5,478 bases of DNA, from positions 1 through 5,478 of the forward strand of contig JAFGFV010000097.1 of the NCBI GenBank assembly GCA_016930895.1. The letters run 5' to 3'. Below the pieces are notes generated by a model. That model was given only the letters and a program-made list of their open reading frames with translations. It was not told the origin of the DNA and did not search any database. Numbering within the stretch: position 1 is the first letter of the stretch; the number at the start of each line of letters is the position of its first letter. Below, piece by piece: positions 1 through 5,478 of this stretch. The stretch is from Spirochaetales bacterium. GTDB lineage: Bacteria > Spirochaetota > Spirochaetia > SZUA-6 > DRHE01. The position numbers and the translations under genes were made by a program.

Positions 1-2
1 AG

Positions 3-1769
3 GTGGCCGAGCAGGTCGTCCGGGAGACCCGGCGCATCGCCCGGTGCTTCCGCCGCCCGGCGGACCTGGAGTGGGTCTGGGACGGCGGCCGCCTCTGGTG
101 GGTGCAGCTGCGGGAGATCACCACGGTCGGCGAGCTGAACGTGTACTCCGACCACATCGCCCGGGAGATGCTGCCCGGTCAGGTCAAACCGCTGGTCTGG
201 TCGATCAACATCCCCCTGGTCAACACCGCCTGGGTGCGGCTGTTCAGCGAGCTCATCGGGCCCAACGACATCGATCCCTTCGCCCTGGCCCGGCAGTTCG
301 CCTACCGCACCTACTTCAACATGGGGGTGATCGGCCGGGTCTTCGAGGCCCTCGGCATGCCCGCCGACAGCCTGGAGCTGATGATGGGGGTCAAGGCCGA
401 AGGCCCGGAGAAGCCCCGCATGATGCCTTCGATGCGGGCCATGCGCCACGCCGGGCGCATGCTGCGCTTCGCCTGGGACAAGCTGCGCTTCGACCGGCGC
501 ACCGAGCGCTTCCTGCCGCAGGCGCGGGCCTGGTACGAGGAGTTCCGCCGCCAGGACCTGGCGGCGCTGGACGAGAAGGGTTTGCTGGAGGCCGTCGACC
601 GGCTCTTCCAGTACACCCTCGGCACCGCCTACGTCAACGTGGTGGCGCCCTTGCTGATGCTGTTCTACAACCGCCTCCTGCAGCGCAGGCTGGAGCGCCT
701 CGGGCAGGACCTCGCCGCGATCGACCTGACCCGCGGCCTGGCGGCGCTGGCCGAGCTGGACCCCAACACCCATCTGGCCCGGCTGGCCGCCCTGGCGGAG
801 GAACTGGAGCCGGAGTGCCGGCAGCGGCTGCTGGAGGGCGGCGCGGTCCGGGGCGAGGCGGCCGGAAAGCAGGCGGTCGGAGAGCAGGCGGAAGGCGCCG
901 GGGCCGACATTTTCCGGCGCGAGTTCCAGGCCCTGCTCGAGCGCTTTGGCCACCTGAGCGACTCGGGGGTGGATTTCTCCTACGTGCCCTGGCGCGAAGA
1001 CCCCCAGCGCGTCCTGGCCATGATCGCTGGCCACCACCCCGCCCAGCCGGGTCCGCCGGAGTCCCGGCCCGGCCTCGAGGAGCTCCCGCTTTCGCGGCAA
1101 CAGCGCAGGCGCCTCGAGCCGCTGTACCACCGCGCCCGCCGGTTCCGCCTGCTCCGCGAGCAGATCAGCTCGCTGTACATCTACGGGTACGGCACCTTCC
1201 GCGACCTGTTTCTCGAGCTCGGCCGGCGCCTGGCGGGGGCGGGACGCTTGGGGGAGGCCGCAGAGATCTTCTACCTCTACCTGCCGGAAGTGCGCCGCGC
1301 CGTCGAGGACCCGGGTCATGAGATCGCTGCCCTGGCCTCAGCCCGACAGGCCGAGATGACCGCCTGCGCCGGGGCCCGCCTGCCGGGGATCATCTTCGGC
1401 GACGACCCGCCGGGCACCGATCACGAGGCCCGAGGGACGCTGCGGGGAGTCCCCACCTCCCGGGGCCGCTACCGCGGACCGGCGCGGGTCATCCGCGACA
1501 CCACGCAGTTCCCACGCCTGCAGCGGGGAGACGTGCTGGTCATCCCCTTCTCGGACGTGGGCTGGACCCCGCTGTTCGCCCGGGCCGGGGCGGTGGTGGC
1601 CGAGTCGGGAGGCATCTTGTCGCACAGCTCCATCGTGGCGCGGGAGTACGGCATTCCCGCGGTGGTCTCGGTCCAGGGCGCCATGGACCTGGAAGACGGC
1701 GTGCCGGTGGAGGTGGATGGCTACACCGGCGAGGTCTTTGCCCACACAGAAGAGGGAGGACCGGCATGA
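3..1769 (+). CDS. PEP-synthase/rifampicin-phosphotransferase-like swivelling enzyme, 5'-truncated by window edge
   Basis: This is the C-terminal part (588 residues visible) of an enzyme of the PEP-utilizing dikinase family, in which ATP phosphorylates a swivelling histidine domain that passes the phosphate to a substrate. Residues 20-41 match the end of the ATP-grasp (PPDK N-terminal) domain: a D-L-E-W strand followed by Q35-L-R37-E-I-T, where the family usually has Q-x-R-P. Residues about 42-480 form a long, Arg/Leu-rich, mostly helical middle domain. Residues about 482-583 are the phosphohistidine domain, with the motif GGILSHSSIVAREYGIPAVV and catalytic His541. The protein ends soon after, so the TIM barrel of true PEP synthase and PPDK is absent. 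That order (ATP-grasp, middle domain of about 440 residues, His domain at the end) matches rifampicin-phosphotransferase-like proteins. The GTG at 3 is only the first in-frame codon, not a credible start, because most of the ATP-grasp domain must lie upstream. The substrate is unknown; the family is broad and antibiotic inactivation cannot be claimed. The stop overlaps the next start (ATGA). Confidence 0.88.
   Translation: MAEQVVRETRRIARCFRRPADLEWVWDGGRLWWVQLREITTVGELNVYSDHIAREMLPGQVKPLVWSINIPLVNTAWVRLFSELIGPNDIDPFALARQFAYRTYFNMGVIGRVFEALGMPADSLELMMGVKAEGPEKPRMMPSMRAMRHAGRMLRFAWDKLRFDRRTERFLPQARAWYEEFRRQDLAALDEKGLLEAVDRLFQYTLGTAYVNVVAPLLMLFYNRLLQRRLERLGQDLAAIDLTRGLAALAELDPNTHLARLAALAEELEPECRQRLLEGGAVRGEAAGKQAVGEQAEGAGADIFRREFQALLERFGHLSDSGVDFSYVPWREDPQRVLAMIAGHHPAQPGPPESRPGLEELPLSRQQRRRLEPLYHRARRFRLLREQISSLYIYGYGTFRDLFLELGRRLAGAGRLGEAAEIFYLYLPEVRRAVEDPGHEIAALASARQAEMTACAGARLPGIIFGDDPPGTDHEARGTLRGVPTSRGRYRGPARVIRDTTQFPRLQRGDVLVIPFSDVGWTPLFARAGAVVAESGGILSHSSIVAREYGIPAVVSVQGAMDLEDGVPVEVDGYTGEVFAHTEEGGPA
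855..899 (+). repeat. Three in-frame 15-bp tandem units (pentapeptide linker)
   Basis: Three consecutive 15-bp units at 855-869, 870-884 and 885-899 share the core AGGCGG, with the third unit most diverged. They encode EAAGK, QAVGE and QAEGA (residues 285-299) in the middle domain of the dikinase-like protein. The Glu/Ala/Gly/Gln composition suggests a flexible or helical surface linker made by short tandem duplication. It follows a G-A-V-R-G stretch of similar character and precedes the more ordered ADIFRREFQALLERFG segment. Confidence 0.6.
1754..1760 (+). promoter_or_regulatory. Ribosome binding site for the chelatase-like gene
   Basis: GGGAGGA lies 5 nt before the ATG at 1766, inside the last codons of the dikinase-like gene. 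With the ATGA stop/start overlap this fixes the start and indicates translational coupling. Confidence 0.75.
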
Positions 1770-3004
1770 TCCTGCTGCGCTGGCCGATCCTGGCCGTGCT
1801 GGCCTTCGCGAGCGGTTACCTGTACGCGCTGAGCCTGGTCGTGCACCCGCTGCGCCAGGCGCGGGTCGTGTTTCTGGCCACGCTCTGCCTGAGCCTGCTG
1901 GTCGCCGCAGGGGCCGCGTGGTTCCGCGGCTGGTCCCTCGGAGTGGGGGCCGCCGCGGCCCTCGCAGCGTTCGTGGCCGGCTGGTGGGCCATGAGCCTGC
2001 GCTTCATGGCCACCCCGGACCCGCGCACCCCCCCCGAGCTGACGCGGCAGCCCGGAGACCCCGGCCTGGGTCATGCCGCCGTGGTCTACTTTACCCACGG
2101 TGAGCCGGAAACCTACGACCCCATCGGCTGGGTCAACCAGTTCCGGGAGTTCGACGAGCAGAAGATCCCCTTCGTCCCCCTGCCGGTCCGGCCGATCTTT
2201 GCCCACCGCCTGCGCCAGGGCTACCTGCGCATCGGCCGGAGCAACCACCGCTCCATCCACCAGCAGATGATCCGGGCCCTGGAGCGCCGCTACCGGGAAC
2301 AGGGCGACACGAGCACGCGCTTCTACCTGTCCTTCCTCGACGACGCGCCCACCCCCAAGGGAGCGGCCGTCACGGCCCTGAACGACGGGGCCAGCCGCCT
2401 GGTGGTGAGCGAGGTGTTCCTGACGGTCTCCAACCACACCGCCGAAGGCGAGGAGCAGGTCCGGCAGCTTGCGATCGAAGAGCGTTTCGGGGTGCCGGTG
2501 CGCTTTTCCGGCCCGCTGTATGATTCCGAGACCTTGAAGCGGATGTTCGTCGCCCGGGCCAACGCCAACCTCGGCGGGCTGGACAAGTCCCGGGTCGGGA
2601 TCCTGCTGGTCGGCCACGGCCAGCCCGAGCAGTGGGACCGCCAGTGGCCCACGGAGACCGCCCAGGAGCTCGACTTCCGCAACGGAGTGGTCGACGCCCT
2701 GGCGGCCGACGGTTTCCGGCGCGAGAACGTGAGCCTGGCCTGGATGGAGTTCAAAGAGCCCCGCCCGGCCCCGAAGGTCGAGGAGTTCGCAGCCAACGGG
2801 GTGCGGCGGCTGCTGTATTTCTCCGCGGCTATCAGCGCCGACGCAATGCACAGCCAGTACGACGTGCCGCGGCTGGTGGCCAAGGCCCGGGTGCCGCCCG
2901 GGTTCGAGCTCGTGAACCTCGGGGCCTGGAACGACGACCCGATCGTGATCCAGGCCATCAAGGAGAAGATCGACCCACTGCTGGAAGGGAGGCGGGGGCC
3001 TTGA
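1766..3004 (+). CDS. Membrane-anchored ferrochelatase-like (chelatase superfamily) protein
   Basis: 412 residues. Three hydrophobic segments (about 6-26, 34-53 and 58-78) form an N-terminal membrane anchor. Residues about 103-408 then show both halves of a ferrochelatase-like fold. Half one has VVYFTHGEPETYDP (105-119), recalling the N-terminal G-G-P-E-T strand-loop of ferrochelatases, then Y153-LRIG157, recalling their Y-R-R-I-G-G motif, although the usual G-G-S-P becomes R-S-N-H. Half two has GILLVGHGQPEQW with His284 at the place of the conserved active-site His, W-M-E-F-K-E-P-R-P-A-P-K-V-E-E-F, and FSAAISADAMHSQYDVP, which aligns with the SDHIETLYE motif. By my alignment His362 takes the place of the catalytic Glu, giving a His/His pair as in CbiK/CbiX cobaltochelatases. 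The end, LGAWNDDPIVIQAIKEKI, matches the ferrochelatase L-N-x-x-P tail. Chelatases insert a divalent metal into a tetrapyrrole, but the metal and substrate here are not determined and a non-canonical role is possible. The ATG at 1766 is supported by a strong RBS and stop/start overlap. I saw no typical cleavable signal peptide. Confidence 0.82.
   Translation: MILLRWPILAVLAFASGYLYALSLVVHPLRQARVVFLATLCLSLLVAAGAAWFRGWSLGVGAAAALAAFVAGWWAMSLRFMATPDPRTPPELTRQPGDPGLGHAAVVYFTHGEPETYDPIGWVNQFREFDEQKIPFVPLPVRPIFAHRLRQGYLRIGRSNHRSIHQQMIRALERRYREQGDTSTRFYLSFLDDAPTPKGAAVTALNDGASRLVVSEVFLTVSNHTAEGEEQVRQLAIEERFGVPVRFSGPLYDSETLKRMFVARANANLGGLDKSRVGILLVGHGQPEQWDRQWPTETAQELDFRNGVVDALAADGFRRENVSLAWMEFKEPRPAPKVEEFAANGVRRLLYFSAAISADAMHSQYDVPRLVAKARVPPGFELVNLGAWNDDPIVIQAIKEKIDPLLEGRRGP
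2987..2992 (+). promoter_or_regulatory. Ribosome binding site deciding the TTG start of the first permease
   Basis: GGGAGG ends 8 nt before the TTG at 3001, which shares TTGA with the stop of the chelatase-like gene. Upstream in-frame candidates would lie far inside the chelatase gene, and the next in-frame GTG (3016) has no comparably placed site. Confidence 0.7.
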
Positions 3005-4506
3005 TCCGCCTGCCAGTGCTGCTGCGCATCGCCCTGCGCAACCTGCGGGAGCACAAGGCCAAGACCCGCATCATCGGCCTGCTGATCACCCTCGGCATCG
3101 CCGTGCTGGTGAGCGGAAACTCGCTGATCGGGACCGCGGCCGCGGGGATCCGCCGCACCTTCATCGACAACTACACGGGGGACCTGGTGATCACCGGACG
3201 CACGGACAAGGAGGTGTCGCTGTTCGGGGTGCACGGCAACATGATGACCGAGGTGGTCCCCACCCTGCCCGACTACCGGCGCATCCGCGAGCGCGTGGCG
3301 CAGCTGGACCCCGAGGCGCAGAGCACCCCGCAGATCACCGGCTACGCCCTGATCAACCACGAGGATCGCGACCCGCTGTTCGCCATGCTCTTCGGCATCG
3401 AGCCGGAGGGCTACCGCGAACTGTTCGACAGCATCGTCATCCGCGAAGGCGCCTACCTCCAGGAAGGGCGGGAGGGCATTCTCCTCAGCAGCGGCCGGAT
3501 CCAGGAGATCCAGGCGGCTCAGGGCGTGCGACTGCGGATCGGGGACCCGGTGCTGCTGTCGGGCTTCGGGGCCCAGGGGTTTCGCCTGCGCGAGGTGCCC
3601 CTGCGGGGGATCTTCGAGTTTACCCAGCGCTCCGAGTACCTGAGCCAGCTGGGCTTTGTCGACGCCCAGTCGCTGCGCTCGCTCCTGGGCATGACCGTAG
3701 GCACCGCCGAAGAGATCCCCATCGGCGAGGAGGAAACCAGCCTGCTCCAGGCTGACAGCCCGGACAGCCTGTTCGAGGACCCCGTGGTCCGCCAGGCCCC
3801 CGAAGCGGGGGCCGCGGAGGCCGCCGGCGGAAACGACGGGCAGTGGCTGCGGCTGCTGCAGGAGGACCCTGCGGCCGCGGCGAGCCAGGCCGGGGCGCCG
3901 CCGGGGAGCGGCCCCGAGAGTACGGTCTGGCACTTCCTGCTCGTCAAAGCCGGCGGACCGCGGCGGGCGGAGCGGCTGGCCGGCGAGCTCAACCGCTGGT
4001 TCGAGCAGGAGGGCCTGGCGGCCCGGGCCATCGACTGGAAGCGCGCCTCGGCCGGCTTCGGCCTGACCGCGGACATCCTGCGGCTGGTCTTCTCCGGGGC
4101 CATCCTGATCGTGGCCGTCGTGGCCATGCTGATCATCATGAACACGCTGGTCGTCTCGGTGGTGGAGCGCACCGCGGAGATCGGCACCATGCGGGCGCTG
4201 GGCGCCCAGAAGGGGTTCGTTCGCGGGATGCTCCTGGCCGAGACCCTGACCGTGACCGCGATCTTCGGCGCCGCGGGCATCGCCCTGGGCGTGCTGATCC
4301 TCGGGGTGCTCAACGCCTTGCGCATTCCGGCTACCAACATGTTCCTGAATGCCCTGTTCGGGGGCCCGGTCCTCCGGGCCCGTCTGGCGCCAGCGTCCAT
4401 CCTGGCCGCCCTCGGTGTCATCGCCGCCATGGGCGTGCTGGCGCACCTGTACCCGGTCTGGATCGCCCTGAGGATCCAGCCGCTGCGCGCCATTCAGAGC
4501 GAGTGA
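3001..4506 (+). CDS. ABC transporter permease, FtsX/MacB (LolC/E-like) type
   Basis: 501 residues from a TTG start. The architecture is that of LolC/LolE/MacB-type permeases: an N-terminal amphipathic segment (LLRIALRNLREHKAKTR), TM1 (about 24-45), a large extracytoplasmic domain (about 46-360), then TM2 (364-388), TM3 (about 415-437) and TM4 (about 465-487). After TM2 comes the family hallmark ERTAEIGTMRALGAQ (389-403), the cytoplasmic loop expected to contact the ATPase, followed by LLAETL. These proteins work with a LolD/MacB-like ATPase and use mechanotransmission to act on lipoproteins or other envelope substrates rather than forming a classical import channel. The extracytoplasmic domain carries an acidic, Ala/Gly/Pro-rich low-complexity insert at about 241-308. 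The gene is translationally coupled to the chelatase-like gene and followed after 11 bp by a second permease, so a heterodimer is likely. No ATPase is in the window. The substrate is not predictable; LolC/E function specifically is not proven. An open frame runs upstream of 3001 to 2632, but it lies inside the preceding gene. Confidence 0.87.
   Translation: MIRLPVLLRIALRNLREHKAKTRIIGLLITLGIAVLVSGNSLIGTAAAGIRRTFIDNYTGDLVITGRTDKEVSLFGVHGNMMTEVVPTLPDYRRIRERVAQLDPEAQSTPQITGYALINHEDRDPLFAMLFGIEPEGYRELFDSIVIREGAYLQEGREGILLSSGRIQEIQAAQGVRLRIGDPVLLSGFGAQGFRLREVPLRGIFEFTQRSEYLSQLGFVDAQSLRSLLGMTVGTAEEIPIGEEETSLLQADSPDSLFEDPVVRQAPEAGAAEAAGGNDGQWLRLLQEDPAAAASQAGAPPGSGPESTVWHFLLVKAGGPRRAERLAGELNRWFEQEGLAARAIDWKRASAGFGLTADILRLVFSGAILIVAVVAMLIIMNTLVVSVVERTAEIGTMRALGAQKGFVRGMLLAETLTVTAIFGAAGIALGVLILGVLNALRIPATNMFLNALFGGPVLRARLAPASILAALGVIAAMGVLAHLYPVWIALRIQPLRAIQSE
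4362..4381 (+). repeat. Perfect 8-bp GC-only inverted repeat with 4-nt loop
   Basis: GGGCCCGG (4362-4369) and CCGGGCCC (4374-4381) flank TCCT. The stem is inside the permease coding sequence between TM3 and TM4 and has no following T-run, so it is not a terminator. In DNA this GC-rich, such a stem may have no function. Confidence 0.4.
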
Positions 4507-4509
4507 GGG
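4505..4509 (+). promoter_or_regulatory. Ribosome binding site for the second permease
   Basis: GAGGG overlaps the TGA stop of the first permease and ends 8 nt before the ATG at 4518. It is weaker than the two upstream sites, but its spacing is good. Confidence 0.55.
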
Positions 4510-4517
4510 CGGCCGAG

Positions 4518-5478
4518 ATGAACCTGGCGCGCGTGGCCTTCCGCAACCTGAACAGGCAGAAAAAGAGAAGCTTCCTGCTCGGCGGGGCGATCGCCTTTGG
4601 GGTCGTGATCATCACGGTGATCAACGGCCTGACCGGAGGATTCATCGGCAACGCCAGTGACAACTTCTCCCACCTGCTGGCCGGGCACATCTTCGTGGAA
4701 GGGCGCGAGAAGATGCCGTCGGGGCGGGTGGTGTCGGTGATCCGCGACGACCGGGCCCTCGTGGCCGCCCTGGAAGGTTCGAGCCTGGCCTACGAGCACC
4801 TGATGCGCCGCGCGAGCTTTACCGGCACCCTGATCTTCGAGGGGGTGAGCCTGACCCTGCGGGTGGACGGAGTGGACTGGCCGCGGGAATCCTACCTGCG
4901 CGAGCGCCTCACCCTGCGCAAGGGGAGCTGGGAAGCGGTGGCGGACCCCCGGACGGTGGTGCTGAGCGAGGAGATCGCCAGGCAGCTCGGCGCGGAGGTG
5001 GGCGACAGCCTGCTGGTCAGCCTGCGCACCGTGACCGGCCAGCAGAACGCGGGGGAGCTGCGCCTCGGGGCGGTGTACTACGACCCCGGCCTGCTCAGCA
5101 CGGTTTCCGCCTACGCCTCGCTGGAGGCGGTCAGCGAGCTGCTGGGCCTGGCGCCGGGAGAGTACATGACCCTCGGCATCCTGCTGCCCGACATCCGGTC
5201 CATGGAGCGCGACGTGGCCCGGTATCGGGAGGCGCTGAGGCAGGCCGGCGTGCCGCTCCTACCCCGGCAGACCCTGGACCTGATGGGCTTCGGGTTCTTC
5301 GGCAGCCGGGCCCCCGAGCTGGACTGGCAGGGCACCCGCTTCCAGGTGTCCACCCTCAACGACACCCTGGGGCAGCTCAACCAGATCGTGAGCATCCTGA
5401 ACGTCATCGGGCTGGTGATCCTGCTGGTCCTGTTCTTCATCATCATGGTCGGCATCACCAACACCTACCGCATGATCA
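4518..5478 (+). CDS. Second ABC transporter permease, FtsX/MacB type, 3'-truncated by window edge
   Basis: The frame is open from ATG 4518 to the window end, with 320 complete codons and no stop. It begins MNLARVAFRNLNRQKKRSFLL, the typical pre-TM1 helix of FtsX/LolC/E permeases (R-N-L-x-R-Q-K-x-R). TM1 follows at about 19-38, then an extracytoplasmic MacB-like domain (about 40-290) containing TVVLSEEIARQLGAEVGDSLLVSL, the usual 'L-x-x-x-x-A-x-x-L-x-x-x-x-G-D-x-L' pattern. TM2 is at 292-313, and the sequence is cut at NTYRMI, just where the E-R-x-x-E-I-G loop should begin. About 100 or more residues with TM3 and TM4 are expected beyond the edge. It resembles the preceding permease in architecture but differs strongly in sequence and lacks its low-complexity insert, which suggests an ancient paralogous pair forming a LolC/LolE-like heterodimer. 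It starts 11 bp after the first permease. An ATPase gene is a reasonable expectation downstream but is not seen. The substrate is unknown. Confidence 0.85.
   Translation, partial: MNLARVAFRNLNRQKKRSFLLGGAIAFGVVIITVINGLTGGFIGNASDNFSHLLAGHIFVEGREKMPSGRVVSVIRDDRALVAALEGSSLAYEHLMRRASFTGTLIFEGVSLTLRVDGVDWPRESYLRERLTLRKGSWEAVADPRTVVLSEEIARQLGAEVGDSLLVSLRTVTGQQNAGELRLGAVYYDPGLLSTVSAYASLEAVSELLGLAPGEYMTLGILLPDIRSMERDVARYREALRQAGVPLLPRQTLDLMGFGFFGSRAPELDWQGTRFQVSTLNDTLGQLNQIVSILNVIGLVILLVLFFIIMVGITNTYRMI

Noticed and set aside
44..1321. Long plus-strand frame inside the dikinase-like gene
   Set aside because: The translation is dominated by Pro/Gly/Ala/Arg, as expected from an out-of-frame reading of GC-rich coding DNA, while the other frame carries the conserved motifs.
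1721..2851. 376-codon minus-strand open frame
   Set aside because: It is antisense to the chelatase-like gene, with compositionally biased sequence and no family motifs.
2632..3000. N-terminal extension of the first permease
   Set aside because: It lies entirely within the chelatase-like gene, is Arg/Pro/Gly-rich without motifs, and homology to permeases begins only at LLRIALRNLREHK just after TTG 3001.
4362..4381. Possible intrinsic terminator
   Set aside because: The stem is perfect, but no T-run follows and it sits between conserved membrane segments of an intact gene.
2323..4446. 707-codon open frame on the minus strand
   Set aside because: It lies opposite two well-supported genes and has low-complexity His/Gln/Asp/Gly-rich composition with no recognisable domain. 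It arises because GC-rich codons opposite real genes rarely form stops.
1..5478. Antibiotic-resistance locus, suggested by the rifampicin-phosphotransferase-like layout
   Set aside because: Most members of this architecture have unknown substrates, the N-terminal domain is outside the window, and nothing else here points to rifamycin resistance.
1..5478. Signs of mobile elements, CRISPR or phage genes
   Set aside because: I saw no transposase or integrase motifs, terminal inverted repeats, spaced direct repeats or composition shift across the four genes.

Overview
The window is a gene-dense, GC-rich stretch (roughly 70% G+C by eye) holding four consecutive plus-strand genes with essentially no intergenic space: 4-bp overlap, 4-bp overlap, then an 11-bp gap. 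The first gene is cut at its 5' end and the last at its 3' end by the window edges. No RNA genes, mobile elements, CRISPR arrays, promoters or terminators are visible. The layout looks like the inside of one translationally coupled operon whose promoter and end both lie outside. The pair of LolC/E-MacB-type permeases suggests a diderm bacterium. The permease sequences remind me of spirochaete paralogues, but that is an impression and the phylum cannot be fixed from this window.

Region by region: (1) 3-1769 is the C-terminal part of a PEP-synthase/pyruvate-phosphate-dikinase-like swivelling phosphotransferase. It has the tail of the ATP-grasp domain, a long helical middle domain, and a C-terminal phosphohistidine domain with its catalytic His. 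It ends there, without the PEP/pyruvate TIM barrel, as in rifampicin-phosphotransferase-like enzymes. (2) 1766-3004 is a membrane-anchored protein with a complete two-domain ferrochelatase-like fold. The first active-site His is kept, but the ferrochelatase catalytic Glu position appears to be His. (3) 3001-4506 is an FtsX/MacB-type ABC permease starting at a TTG that overlaps the previous stop. (4) 4518 to the end is a second, diverged permease of the same type, cut just after its second membrane segment.

How the genes work together is inference. The two permeases probably form a heterodimer with an ATPase encoded outside the window, acting in lipoprotein or envelope-molecule handling. The dikinase-like and chelatase-like proteins could modify or metallate a small molecule handled by that transporter, or simply be co-expressed. 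The most interesting points are the anchored chelatase with altered active site and its tight coupling to a dikinase-like enzyme and an envelope transporter.
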